From NCBI GenBank assembly GCA_021208565.1, contig JAJOJN010000080.1, positions 1-57,143 of the forward strand: a DNA stretch of 57,143 nucleotides, read 5' to 3'. The DNA comes from Nitrincola sp. (GTDB lineage Bacteria > Pseudomonadota > Gammaproteobacteria > Pseudomonadales > Balneatricaceae). Positions 10,409 to 19,997 of this stretch are shown in pieces. The notes below the pieces were generated by a model. It saw only the letters and a list, made by a program, of their open reading frames with translations. It had not been told where the DNA came from and made no database searches. The stretch's first letter is position 1, and the number at the start of each line of letters is the position of its first letter. A program made the translations under genes and the position numbers.

Positions 10409-11563
10409 ATGCCCTACTTTTCGCCTATCCGGCTTTTATCTTTTTTTACTTTGCACTCCTAGGCGCTTTAGTTCCTTACTGGAGTCTTTATCTACAGTCC
10501 TTTGATCTCTCTGCACAGATGATCGGCGTTCTCATGGCGCTACTCCATCTATCTAGGGTCATTGCACCCAACATTTGGGGGGTGGCTAGCCGACAAAACG
10601 GGGCAGCGAGTTCGCATCGTTCGTTTTGGCGCGTTGCTAACTTGGGTTATTTTTATCGCGATGTTTTGGCAACCTCTGCTTTAGGCATAGGTGTTGTCAT
10701 GTTGTTATTTAGCTTTTTTTGGAATGCTGTATTACCTCAGTTTGAGGTGATTACACTGCAACATCTGGGTACTTCGCGAGATTATTACAGTCGTATTCGA
10801 GTCTGGGGTTCGATTGGCTTCGTCGTGGCTGTCATCGCCACTGGCGTGTTACTGGATTATATTGATATAGGCTGGTTACCTGCAGTCGCATTAGTCTTGA
10901 TGATATTAATTTGGCTAAACACTCTGATCATTCCTGCGCCCTCCGGAGCAGCTCCAGAAACTCACCAAGAGCAGAGTATTTGGGCTATCTTGCGTAATAG
11001 ACAGGTACAAGTTTTCTTGCTGGTGTTTTTTTTGGTTCAGTTTAGTCACGGGCCTTACTACACGTTTTACAGTGTTTTATTGCAAGATTTAGGCTACTCG
11101 CGTGGTCAGATAGGAAAGCTATGGGCAGTAGGCGTGGTAGCGGAAGTACTGCTTTTTATTGTGATGCCAACGCTATTTAAACGCTTTAGCTTAAGATTTT
11201 TGATGCTGATTAGCTTGGTGCTCTGTGCACTTCGTTGGTTCTTAATTGCGACTTTTGCAGATTCTTTAACAGTCTTGGTGCTAGCACAATGCCTACATGC
11301 CGCTAGTTTCGGTAGCTTGCATGCAGTCGGTATTGCTTTGGTCTATCATTACTTTAACCATGCAACGCAAGGGCGAGGGCAGGCACTTTTTTTCTAGTGC
11401 AGGTTTTGGTGCAGGAGGTGTGGCAGGCGCTCTTTTTTCTGGAATATTTTGGGCTAGCTTAGGGGGAAGTGGAACATTTATGGTGGCGACAGTGATCAGT
11501 ATAGTGGCACTGGCACTGGCCATTGTTTGGATCTTTCCGGAAAGGTTTAAGCAACTGGATTAA
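10409..11563 (+). CDS. MFS permease (HcaT/MFS_1-like), multiply frameshifted
   Basis: A 12-helix major facilitator of the 3-phenylpropionate-transporter-like group; substrate unknown. The gene must be read through five one-base shifts. Two are extra T in the runs at 10418-10421 and 10441-10447 (giving MPYFRLSGFYLFYFALLGA). One is an extra G in G6 at 10577-10582 (giving WLADKTGQRVRIVRFGALL). One is a missing base near 10671-10680. The last is an extra T in T7 at 11387-11393 (giving ALFSSAGFGAGGVAGAL). Corrected length is 383 aa, normal for the family. WLADKTGQRVR is the expected MFS loop-2 motif. Because neighbours show the same error type I do not call it a pseudogene, but it is the most damaged gene here. 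Confidence 0.75.
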
Positions 11564-11625
11564 GCTTATGAAAGTGTTATATCCTTACAGATAAATAGGT
11601 GTCTCTCAATGCAGAGGGGATTACA

Positions 11626-11883
11626 ATGAAGTTTACGATTGATATCGAGATGACTCCCGAAGAACTTAGAGAAAGTTTAGGGTTGCCTGATGTGTCCTCT
11701 TTACATGATGAAATGATCAATACTATTCGTGATCGCATGCATCAGGGAGTAGAGGGTTATGACCCTGTTACTCTGTTTAAACCCTTTTTAACATCAGGTT
11801 TAGGTACCGTGGAGGGTTTTCAAAAACTTATGTTCGGTTTAATGAATCAATATACGCGCCCAAGCAAAAAAAGACGGGACTGA
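11626..11883 (+). CDS. DUF6489 family small protein
   Basis: An 85-aa protein starting MKFTIDIEMTPEELRESLGLPDV, a pattern I associate with the DUF6489 family, often found next to PHA genes. I chose ATG 11626 over an upstream in-frame start because GAGGGG lies 6 bases before it. The N-terminus looks like a short beta segment, followed by amphipathic helices and a basic end (RPSKKRRD). It precedes phaR by 41 bases. A phasin-like or granule-associated role is possible but unproven. Confidence 0.7.
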   Translation: MKFTIDIEMTPEELRESLGLPDVSSLHDEMINTIRDRMHQGVEGYDPVTLFKPFLTSGLGTVEGFQKLMFGLMNQYTRPSKKRRD

Positions 11884-11924
11884 GGAATGAAGTACAGATG
11901 ACCATTAAACACAAGGAAAGCAAT

Positions 11925-12470
11925 ATGCGAATCCTGAGAAAATATACCAATCGGCGTTTGTATGATACCTCTAGGAGTTGTTATGTGACTCTGGAGGATG
12001 TTAAAGAGCTTGTGTTAAGCTCAGAACCTTTCCAAGTACTAGACTCCAAGTCGGGTCAGGATCTCACGCGTAATATTTTAATGCAGATCATTAGCGAGCA
12101 AGAAGCGGATGGTCACGGCACCCTGTTAACCAATCAAGTGTTGCAGCAATTGATCCGTTTTTATGGTGATAGCATGCAAGGAATGATGAGTCAGTACCTT
12201 GAGCAGAGTATTGCGGCCTTCCTTGAGCATCAAGATATGATTCGTGATCAGATGCAGAATATGATTGGTGCTGCCAACCCCTTAACCATGATGAATCGCA
12301 TTGCGGATCAAAACTTGGCGATGTGGAAGATGTTCAGCCCTATTAAAGGAGACTCTAAAACATCGACGGAAGAGGTCAAAAAACCACAGCCAGATGCAGC
12401 TTCGGCACCCAAAGCCTCTACAGAAGAAGCTAAAACGCCTCGTAGAAGAGCGGGTAAGCCCAAAGAATAA
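11925..12470 (+). CDS. phaR: Polyhydroxyalkanoate synthesis repressor PhaR
   Basis: DNA- and PHB-granule-binding repressor that controls phasin and PHA genes. Start 11925 is preferred: AAGGAAAG lies just upstream and MRILRKYTNRRLYDT is the canonical beginning of the family. Residues 1-60 form the PHB/PHA DNA-binding domain, followed by a helical accumulation-regulatory region (SQYLEQSIAAFLEHQ). The tail is basic (RRRAGKP), resembling an AT-hook. It is about 181 aa and convergent with phaC, 8 bases apart. Confidence 0.92.
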   Translation: MRILRKYTNRRLYDTSRSCYVTLEDVKELVLSSEPFQVLDSKSGQDLTRNILMQIISEQEADGHGTLLTNQVLQQLIRFYGDSMQGMMSQYLEQSIAAFLEHQDMIRDQMQNMIGAANPLTMMNRIADQNLAMWKMFSPIKGDSKTSTEEVKKPQPDAASAPKASTEEAKTPRRRAGKPKE

Positions 12471-12478
12471 CTCACAAG

Positions 12479-13543
12479 TTACAAGTCTGCAGACAACCAG
12501 TTCGCAATGGCCTCAGAGAGCTGGTTGCCCTGTTTGCTACTCACAAAAATACCTATGTGACCTGAAGCGATGCTTTTTTCTCGATAGAGGCGACTAGAGG
12601 TTCGACCTTGCAGTGCCTTGGATGAAGAGGGCGGTACAAGATGGTCTTGAGTGGCGTAAATATTCAATACCGGCTGTGTAATCCTTTTTAGCCTCACCTC
12701 ATGATGTCCAATGTCTAAAGCGTCTTTGATAAGTCTATTTTCCTGAAAGAAATGCTTTATGAATTCTGCAAATGCTTTACCCGCTTGATCCGGGCTGTCT
12801 TCAATCCACTTTTCCATGGTCAAATAAGTGATCGCATTCTGTTCGTCAGCCAGCGTAAAAGGAAGGTCGAGATTTTTTTTCAATCCCAGACGCATTGGCA
12901 TCAGGGATTGGTAAGTATCGTTCAGTAGTGTTCCTGGAATATTGCCATAGGTGGAAACGGCTAAGTCGGCATCGACATGTCGAGCGAGATGGCTGAGGGT
13001 AAAGTCATCGGTATGAAAGTCAACGGGCGTTACAAGGGTGATCAATCTGGCTATTTTCTCTGGGTGAAGTGCTGTGTAACAGAGACTGAATGTGCCACCT
13101 TGGCAGATGCCCATTAAATTCATCTTGTTGACGTTAGCGTGTTCACACGCCTTATCCACGCAGCGGTCTAAGTAGTAATTAATGTAATCATCAAGATCTA
13201 GATAGCGGTCTGATGCATCTGGATAACCCCAGTCAACCAGATAGACAGCGATGCCTTTGTCTAGGAGCTTCCTCAGTAGTGAGCGTTCTGGTGTTAGATC
13301 GATCATGTAAGGCCGGTTGACCAGTGCATAGCAGATCAGTAATGGAGGATGTTCGGTGCTGGGTGTTTCGGGTTGATAGTACTGTAAGCGCATTTTATCA
13401 ATATGCAGTAGCGTTTCTGCGGGAGTTTGACCCATTTCAATATTGGGTAAGCGCTTTAGCGTTTGATAGGTTTCAATCAGTTGTGAATTAAATTCGATGA
13501 CTTCTTGTTTTAGTTTTTGTGCGTCTATGCGAACTCGGCTCAT
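12479..13543 (-). CDS. phaC: Class III PHA synthase catalytic subunit
   Basis: It polymerises hydroxyacyl-CoA to polyhydroxyalkanoate as a complex with PhaE. The 354-aa length and the lipase-like box MGICQGG place it in class III. Cys147 is the predicted nucleophile, with Asp in TQDHLVPP and His in ASGHIGIF completing the triad. ATG 13543 shares its first base with the last base of the restored phaE stop (TGATG), indicating translational coupling. The reading frame is intact. Confidence 0.95.
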   Translation of the reverse strand: MSRVRIDAQKLKQEVIEFNSQLIETYQTLKRLPNIEMGQTPAETLLHIDKMRLQYYQPETPSTEHPPLLICYALVNRPYMIDLTPERSLLRKLLDKGIAVYLVDWGYPDASDRYLDLDDYINYYLDRCVDKACEHANVNKMNLMGICQGGTFSLCYTALHPEKIARLITLVTPVDFHTDDFTLSHLARHVDADLAVSTYGNIPGTLLNDTYQSLMPMRLGLKKNLDLPFTLADEQNAITYLTMEKWIEDSPDQAGKAFAEFIKHFFQENRLIKDALDIGHHEVRLKRITQPVLNIYATQDHLVPPSSSKALQGRTSSRLYREKSIASGHIGIFVSSKQGNQLSEAIANWLSADL

Positions 13544-14458
13544 CAATGATTTTCCTGAGAGTGACCTAATTGTTGTTTGATCTCAGCAAGCTCTTTTGAC
13601 ATCTGATTGGTTTGTTCGACTAGGTTTTCGAGCTTTCTCATCTGTTTGCTGAGCTGATGTTATTTTTTCAAAGGCTAAGTTTAAAGACGCCTCCGAGGCG
13701 ATCCCAAGCTGTGTTAAGTAATGATTACGCTGGGTTTGCAGCCAAAGCTTAATCTGCATCAATGAGTTGCTGATACGACCATGAGCGAGCTGGTATTCAT
13801 GAGTCGCAATCTTTTCAGCATGGCTCATTTCATAAGCATCGACCCAGTAGCGATGCAGTTGCTTTAGGCTTGAGATCTGTTCTTCACTCTGTTCAATCAA
13901 GGTAGAAAGATGATCAAGGGCTTGAGAGTTAATTTGATTGTAATGTTCAGTGTAATCTTGAATAGCCTGTTGGTGCTCGGTGAAGAGTTTAGTCAGCTCT
14001 TTTAAAGCGCTTTGATGAAAGAAGGGTAGCGCCAGATTCGAGGTGTTGTTTAGCCCTTGAATCAATTGATTAAACGATGTGTCTAGACTGGATCTATCCC
14101 AGAATCGGGTTTTGATGATTGAACCCAGTTGCTCGGGCAGTAGCCAACGCTTTAGTATCCAGTCATCGGTAAGACGACAAATATGTTGATGAAAGTCTTT
14201 GAAAAAGCTGACCAGTAAAGGCTGTTCCTGTTGTTGCATTAACATTCCCGCAAAGCGAGTAAATTCGACGGACTCCTGTGTCATGATGGCCATGAGTTCA
14301 GCTTGTTCGTCGGGAAGATGTTGCCAGCCTTGAAGTTGAAGCGACTGCATGAGCTCCGCCCAGTCGGGTAGATCTGCCGACGGTGTTGTCTGGCTATAGA
14401 GCTCTAGCCAGCGCCGCAGCGTTGCATTCAGGTCATCGGTCACGAATCGCTCCATCAT
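13543..14458 (-). CDS. phaE: Class III PHA synthase subunit PhaE, frameshifted near the C-terminus
   Basis: Non-catalytic partner required for class III PhaC activity. The protein is helical, Gln/Leu-rich and has the WLLPEQLG and MQIKLWLQTQRNHYL regions typical of weakly conserved PhaE proteins. As written it stops at 13583. One frame over, the sequence continues QMRKLENLVEQTNQMSKEL, a leucine-heptad coiled coil, to a TGA at 13545-13543 that overlaps the phaC start. One extra base near 13640-13670 explains this. The corrected length is about 304 aa. No clear ribosome-binding site is visible before 14458. Confidence 0.85.
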
Positions 14459-14496
14459 TTGTGCAGTGGAAAAATCTGGAATACTGCTACCAGTGC

Positions 14497-15399
14497 TTAG
14501 TCTACTTGTTTTTGTAGGGTAATCGCAAAGTCTCTGTTGTTTTGCAAGAGCTTCACCATCGTTTGTGCCGCTTTAGAAAGGGTTCGATCTCGGTGATAAA
14601 TATAGCCTAAAGGCCTGCGAATGGGGGCGGCATCTAAGTTTAGGCGAATCAGTTGATGATCGATTAGAGTTTCAGGCAGTAAGCTCCAGCCCAGTCCTAT
14701 CGAAACCATCATGCGTATTGTATCCAGATAATTGGTACTCATGCCCAGATTAGGTTCCATTTTCCAGGCGGACATTTGTTGACGGACGAGTTGATGGGTG
14801 AAGGTTTCTGGTCGAGGGAGAATCGCTGGAAACTCATTTAATTGAGCGAGTGTAACTTGTTTCTTTTGTGCTAGGGGGTGGTGGGCTGATACCGTGTAAA
14901 ACAACCGATCATCCCAGATCTGCTCACTACAGATACGTGAATCTAACTCAGGTGAGAGTGTAATTAGGGCGAGTTCTATTTCGCCTTTCAAGACGCTCTC
15001 ATAAGCCAGTTCAGATTCATCAAAACGTAAATCCAGAACAACATCAGGATAATGCTGTGCAAAGTCTTTCAGAATGGGCGGTAAGCGATGTAGGCTGATA
15101 TGATGACTGGCGGCGAAAGAAAGCCTTCCCGTCACTTCTTGATCGAGATTATTGACGAGTGTTTGTGCATCCTTAACCGCAAGTAGTATCTCTCTGGCTT
15201 TGGGTAAAAGTCGTTCGCCCGCTTCGGTCAGCAGTATTTGACGTCCAATTCGATCAAATAAGCGACAGTTGAGTTGCTGTTCTAAAATTGATACCCGCTT
15301 ACTCACCGCCGACTGAGTCAAAAATAACCGTTGTGCTGCATCTGAAAATGAACCTGATTCAGCAACGTTGATGAACGCTTTTAGGCTTTGTATGTCCAC
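14497..15399 (-). CDS. LysR-family transcriptional regulator divergent from leuC
   Basis: A 301-aa regulator with an N-terminal winged helix (IQSLKAFINVAESGSFSDAAQRLFLTQSAVSKRVSILE, residues 2-40) and a C-terminal substrate-binding-like effector domain. The start is uncertain: I use GTG 15399, which gives the usual N-terminus; GTG 15423 would add eight residues. It is divergent from leuC across a 145-bp gap that contains a LysR-type palindrome. The same gene order is seen in pseudomonads. The effector is unknown; control of leuC and itself is an inference from position. Confidence 0.85.
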   Translation of the reverse strand: MDIQSLKAFINVAESGSFSDAAQRLFLTQSAVSKRVSILEQQLNCRLFDRIGRQILLTEAGERLLPKAREILLAVKDAQTLVNNLDQEVTGRLSFAASHHISLHRLPPILKDFAQHYPDVVLDLRFDESELAYESVLKGEIELALITLSPELDSRICSEQIWDDRLFYTVSAHHPLAQKKQVTLAQLNEFPAILPRPETFTHQLVRQQMSAWKMEPNLGMSTNYLDTIRMMVSIGLGWSLLPETLIDHQLIRLNLDAAPIRRPLGYIYHRDRTLSKAAQTMVKLLQNNRDFAITLQKQVD

Positions 15400-15442
15400 G
15401 TAAGAAGATCCACTGATAAACACATCTTAACTAGATTAATGC

Positions 15443-15462
15443 ATTCCATTTTGGAATGGAAT
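15443..15462. promoter_or_regulatory. Putative LysR operator between lysR and leuC
   Basis: The sequence ATTCCATTTTGGAATGGAAT contains the palindrome TTCCA-TTT-TGGAA with the second half-site followed by another GGAAT. It lies in the divergent gap, upstream of the predicted leuC promoter, as expected for a LysR-type activator or autoregulatory site. Binding is inferred. Confidence 0.5.
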
Positions 15463-15479
15463 TTATAAAAATTATGAAT

Positions 15480-15508
15480 TTGAGTATTTGATTTGACTCT
15501 TTTACACT
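15480..15508 (+). promoter_or_regulatory. Predicted leuC promoter
   Basis: TTGAGT at 15480-15485 and TACACT at 15503-15508 are separated by 17 bases, placing transcription start about 30 bases before leuC. No leu attenuator peptide with leucine-codon runs is visible in the short leader. Confidence 0.45.
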
Positions 15509-15544
15509 GTGTCAAACGAGAGACAACCTGTTGGAGAAACGGCA

Positions 15545-16966
15545 ATGGCTGGTAAAACCCTGTACGACAAACTCTGGGACGATCACTTAGTGAAACAAAA
15601 TAGCGATGGCAGCGCATTGCTCTATATTGATCGTCATCTGCTGCATGAGGTGACTTCGCCACAGGCGTTTGAAGGGCTACGTTTAGCTGGAAGAAAGCCA
15701 TGGCGTATCGATGCGAATTTAGCTACGCCTGATCATAACGTGCAGACGACCGATCGCTCTGGTGGTGTCGATTCTATTGTCGATCCAATATCACGCATTC
15801 AGGTGAAAACACTGGATGAGAACTGCGATACCTTCGGTATTACAGAGTTCAAAATGAACGATCCGCGACAAGGTATTGTTCACGTGGTCGGGCCTGAGCA
15901 GGGTGCGACCTTGCCAGGAATGACCGTGGTTTGCGGTGATTCTCACACAGCCACTCATGGAGCCTTTGCGGCCTTGGCTCACGGTATCGGTACCTCTGAA
16001 GTTGAGCATGTATTGGCCACTCAGTGTTTGATCGCCAAAAAAAATGAAAAATATGCTGATTCGTGTAACCGGACAGCTAGGTTTAGGTGTAACTGCAAAA
16101 GATGTGGTGTTGCACGTTATCGGTGTCATCGGTACAGCGGGTGGAACGGGGTATGCGATCGAGTTTGGTGGCGATGCGATTCGTTCTATCTCTATGGAAG
16201 GTCGCATGACCATCTGTAACATGGCGATTGAAGCGGGCGCACGTGTCGGTTTGGTCGCTGTCGATCAAAAAAACCTTGATTACGTTAAAGGGCGTCCATT
16301 TGCACCTAAAGGAGAGCAGTGGGATTTAGCGGTTGCCGCATGGCAGAACCTTGTGTCGGATGACGATGCAGTATTCGATCAGGTCGTTGAGATTAACGCT
16401 GAAGATATACTGCCCCAAGTGACTTGGGGAACCTCTCCAGAGATGGTGGCACCTGTGACTGCGCTAGTGCCTGATCCAGCAGAGATGTCAGACCCTGTTA
16501 AACGTGAAGGTACTGAGCGTGCGCTTCAGTATATGGGCTTAAAGCCGAAACAAAAAATCACCGATATTCAATTGGATCGTGTGTTCATTGGATCCTGTAC
16601 CAACTCTCGAATTGAAGACCTTCGTGAAGCGGCCGCAGTGGTTAAGGGTAAAAAAGTGGCGGCTACTTTGAAGCAGGCCTTGGTGGTGCCCGGATCTGGT
16701 TTGGTGAAACAGCAAGCGGAAGCGGAAGGGTTGGATAAAATCTTTATTGAAGCGGGCATGGAGTGGCGTGAGCCAGGATGTTCGATGTGCCTAGCCATGA
16801 ATCCTGACAAATTGGGTGCAGGTGAACACTGTGCTTCAACTTCAAACCGAAACTTTGAAGGTAGACAGGTTTTGGTGGGCGTACCCATCTTGTCAGCCCA
16901 GCGATGGCGGCGGCAGCGGCTGTGGCGGGTCACTTCGTAGACATCCGCGATCTTTTGAGCGCTTGA
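15545..16966 (+). CDS. leuC: 3-isopropylmalate dehydratase large subunit, frameshifted twice
   Basis: It isomerises 2-isopropylmalate to 3-isopropylmalate with LeuD, via a 4Fe-4S cluster. I chose the ATG at 15545 ([16 protein letters not shown]), with GGAG upstream. Cluster cysteines lie in [12 protein letters not shown] and [13 protein letters not shown]. Removing one A from A8 at 16037-16044 joins QCLIAKK to [13 protein letters not shown]. Adding one G to the GG at 16869-16870 restores [25 protein letters not shown] and the natural end at 16966. Corrected length is 473 aa. Both shifts are likely indels, since the rest is perfectly conserved. Confidence 0.95.
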
Positions 16967-16979
16967 TAGGAGATAACAC

Positions 16980-17618
16980 ATGAAAAAATTTACACTGCAT
17001 CAAGGTATCGTAGCGCCTCTAGATCGTGCCAATGTTGATACGGATATGATCATTCCCAAGCAGTTTCTGAAATCGATAAAGCGTTCGGGATTTGGTCCCA
17101 ACCTGTTCGATGAGCTTCGTTACCTGGATGAAGGTCAGCCAGATCAGGATTGCAGTCAGCGCCCACTGAATCCTGACTTCGTATTGAACAAACCTCGTTA
17201 CCAGGGTTGTACAATTTTATTGGCGCGTAAAAACTTTGGTTGCGGTTCCAGTCGCGAACATGCTCCTTGGGCGCTAGAAGATTTTGGTATTCGTGCGATT
17301 ATTGCGCCAAGTTATGCGGATATCTTCTTTAACAACAGCTTTAAGAATGGCTTGCTACCGATCATTTTAAGTGAATCCGAAGTGGATGAACTCTTCCGCG
17401 AAGTAGACGCTAATGAAGGTTATCAACTGAGTATCGATCTGGAAAAGCAGGTGGTGATTAAGTCGGATGGAACAGAGCTGGCTTTTGAAATTGATGCTTT
17501 CCGCAAGCACTGTTTGTTGAACGGTTTGGACGACATAGGTTTAACGCTCGAGCAAGCGGATGCTATTCGCGATTATGAAGCGGCACGCCGTCAAACCGCG
17601 CCTTGGTTGTTCTCTTAA
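16980..17618 (+). CDS. leuD: 3-isopropylmalate dehydratase small subunit
   Basis: Swivel-domain partner of LeuC. The 212-aa sequence has the family landmarks [37 protein letters not shown] and the [21 protein letters not shown] block that shapes the active site. It starts 13 bases after the restored leuC stop with AGGAG in front, so both subunits come from one message. Intact. Confidence 0.97.
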   Translation: MKKFTLHQGIVAPLDRANVDTDMIIPKQFLKSIKRSGFGPNLFDELRYLDEGQPDQDCSQRPLNPDFVLNKPRYQGCTILLARKNFGCGSSREHAPWALEDFGIRAIIAPSYADIFFNNSFKNGLLPIILSESEVDELFREVDANEGYQLSIDLEKQVVIKSDGTELAFEIDAFRKHCLLNGLDDIGLTLEQADAIRDYEAARRQTAPWLFS

Positions 17619-17656
17619 TTAATGAGTTAACGTTTTTTAAGCATTAAGGTTTTGTC

Positions 17657-18739
17657 ATGTCTAAAAAAGTATTGGTGTTACCCGGTGATGGTATCGGTCC
17701 GGAGATTGTTGCTGAAGCGCGTAAGGTGTTAGAAACCATTAACGCACAGATGTCTCTGGGACTTGAGTTAAGCGAAGCCTTAGTTGGCGGTGCAGCGATT
17801 GATGCCACTGGCATTCCCTTGCCAGAAGCCACGCTAACTGCAGCAAAAGAAGCAGATGCGATATTGTTAGGTGCGGTTGGAGGTCCTCAATGGGATACCA
17901 ATCCGGATTTCCAAATCCGTCCAGAAAAGGGTCTCTTGGGAATTCGTTCGCAGTTAGGTCTGTTCGGCAACTTAAGACCGGCTATTCTCTATCCTCAGCT
18001 GGCACATGCATCAACCTTGAAGCCTGAAGTGGTTTCAGGATTGGATATTCTGATCGTTCGCGAGTTGACTGGCGGTATCTATTTCGGTCAGCCTCGAGGC
18101 TATCGCACCAAAGAGGGTGGCGTGCGCGAAGGTTTTAACACCTATGTCTATGATGAAAATGAGATACGTCGTATCGGGCGTGTAGCGTTTGAAGCCGCTA
18201 GAGCCCGTGGTAAGAAGCTATGCTCTGTTGATAAAGCCAATGTGTTGGAAGTGACGGTATTGTGGCGTGAAGTAATGAATGAGCTGCATGCTGAATATCC
18301 TGATGTCGAGCTGAGCCACATGTATGTGGATAATGCCGCGATGCAATTAGTCCGTGCACCTAAACAGTTTGACGTGGTGGTTACCGGTAATATGTTTGGT
18401 GATATTCTGTCAGATGCAGCAGCGATGTTAACCGGTTCGATCGGGATGTTGCCCTCTGCGTCTTTAGACGCCAATAACAAGGGTATGTACGAACCTTGCC
18501 ATGGTTCGGCACCGGATATTGCCGGTCAAGGTATCGCCAATCCATTGGCAACCATTCTTTCAGCCGCTATGATGTTGCGCTATTCATTAAATGCTGGTGA
18601 AGCGGCGGATCGCATTGAAGCGGCCGTGAGTAAGGTATTGGATCAAAACCTGCGCACAGCCGATATTATGTCTGAAGGGATGCGCCGCGTAAGCACATCC
18701 GAAATGGGTGATGCTGTTGTTGCTGCATTAGCTGAGTAA
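17657..18739 (+). CDS. leuB: 3-isopropylmalate dehydrogenase
   Basis: NAD-dependent oxidative decarboxylation of 3-isopropylmalate in leucine synthesis. The 360-aa protein opens with [12 protein letters not shown]. It carries the substrate-binding arginines in [13 protein letters not shown] and [11 protein letters not shown], the metal-binding aspartates in [14 protein letters not shown], and the adenine-binding loop [18 protein letters not shown]. It sits 38 bases after leuD, completing leuCDB. Intact. Confidence 0.97.
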   Translation: MSKKVLVLPGDGIGPEIVAEARKVLETINAQMSLGLELSEALVGGAAIDATGIPLPEATLTAAKEADAILLGAVGGPQWDTNPDFQIRPEKGLLGIRSQLGLFGNLRPAILYPQLAHASTLKPEVVSGLDILIVRELTGGIYFGQPRGYRTKEGGVREGFNTYVYDENEIRRIGRVAFEAARARGKKLCSVDKANVLEVTVLWREVMNELHAEYPDVELSHMYVDNAAMQLVRAPKQFDVVVTGNMFGDILSDAAAMLTGSIGMLPSASLDANNKGMYEPCHGSAPDIAGQGIANPLATILSAAMMLRYSLNAGEAADRIEAAVSKVLDQNLRTADIMSEGMRRVSTSEMGDAVVAALAE

Positions 18740-18779
18740 TCAGCTGTATTTTTTAATTTTTTTATAATTGGGGGCACGA

Positions 18780-19899
18780 ATGAAGCGTGTAGGATTTGTT
18801 GGCTGGCGTGGTATGGTCGGTTCTGTGTTGATGCAAAGGATGCTGGAAGAGCGTGATTTTGATCTGATTACGGAACCTGTATTTTTCACCACATCACAAG
18901 CAGGCAAACCAGGACCCGATATTGGTAAAGAGATTCCGGCGCTAAAAGATGCTCGTAATATTGATGAGCTCAAGCAAATGGATGCCATTATTTCGTGCCA
19001 AGGTGGTGATTACACCACTGAAGTTTACGGCAAGTTACGTGAGGCTGGCTGGAAAGGCTATTGGATCGATGCGGCGTCAACTCTGCGTATGGTGGATGAT
19101 AGTATTATCATTCTTGATCCTGTTAACCAAGGCGTGATTGAACAGGGGTTGACTGATGGTATTAAAACCTTCGTCGGTGGTAACTGTACGGTTTCGTTGA
19201 TGTTGATGGGTCTAGGTGGTCTATTCCGTGAAAACCTCGTTGAATGGGTTAGCTCCATGACCTATCAGCAGCTTCTGGCGCTGGCGCTCAGAATATGCGT
19301 GAATTAATTGCTCAGATGGGTCAAATTGAAGATGCCGTCAAGACTGAACTGGCCGATCCCGCTTCTGCGATTTTAGAGATTGACCGTAAAGTCGCTGAAA
19401 CGATGCGCAGTGATGCCTTTTAATACCCGCAAACTTTGGTGTGCCTTTGGCGGGCTCTTTGATCCCTTGGATCGATAAGGCCGTTGAAGCAGGTCAAAGC
19501 AAAGAAGAGTGGAAAGGGTTTGTTGAAACCAACAAGATTTTGGGTCGTTCGAGCAACCCGATTCCAGTTGATGGCACCTGTGTGCGAATTGGTGCGATGC
19601 GTTGCCATAGCCAAGCGTTTACCATCAAGCTGAAAAAGGATGTTCCACTGGATGAAGTGGAGTCGATCATTGCCTCCGCGAACGATTGGGTCAGTGTGGT
19701 TCCGAATGAGCGTGAAATCACCATGCGTGAACTGACACCCACCAAAGTCACTGGGACGCTGAATATTCCCGTAGGTCGTTTGCGTAAAATGAAAATGGGA
19801 CCTGATTATTTGAACGCTTTTAGCGTTGGTGATCAGCTTCTTTGGGGTGCGGCAGAGCCTCTTCGTCGCATGCTCAGAATTTTGATGCAACAACAGTAA
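18780..19899 (+). CDS. asd: Aspartate-semialdehyde dehydrogenase, frameshifted twice
   Basis: It reduces aspartyl-phosphate to aspartate semialdehyde, the branch point to lysine, methionine, threonine and diaminopimelate. The ATG at 18780 opens [21 protein letters not shown]. The catalytic cysteine lies in [16 protein letters not shown]. One missing G after 19268 breaks [15 protein letters not shown]. One missing T in the T4 run at 19418-19421 breaks the join to [16 protein letters not shown]. With both added the product is 373 aa and ends [10 protein letters not shown]. An enzyme needed for cell-wall synthesis is unlikely to be dead, so I infer indels. A terminator follows. Confidence 0.94.
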
Positions 19900-19934
19900 A
19901 TTTTATCTGTTAAGATAGATTACTATCTCTATAT

Positions 19935-19970
19935 GCCCGACCCCGCAAGGTGTGTCGGGCTGTTTTTGTT
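19935..19970 (+). terminator. Intrinsic terminator after asd
   Basis: A 7-bp GC-rich stem, GCCCGAC at 19935-19941 pairing with GTCGGGC at 19954-19960, is followed by TGTTTTTGTT. It closes the leuCDB-asd unit and separates it from usg. Confidence 0.85.
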
Positions 19971-19997
19971 TATAGCCCTTCTGGAAATGAGAGTCTT

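Noticed and set aside
10409..11563. MFS gene as a genuine pseudogene
   Set aside because: Five shifts would suggest decay, but residues in every frame segment are well conserved and essential neighbours carry the same error type.
16037..16044. Programmed frameshift in leuC at A8
   Set aside because: leuC is not known to use recoding, and the same A8/A7 problem occurs in unrelated genes here.
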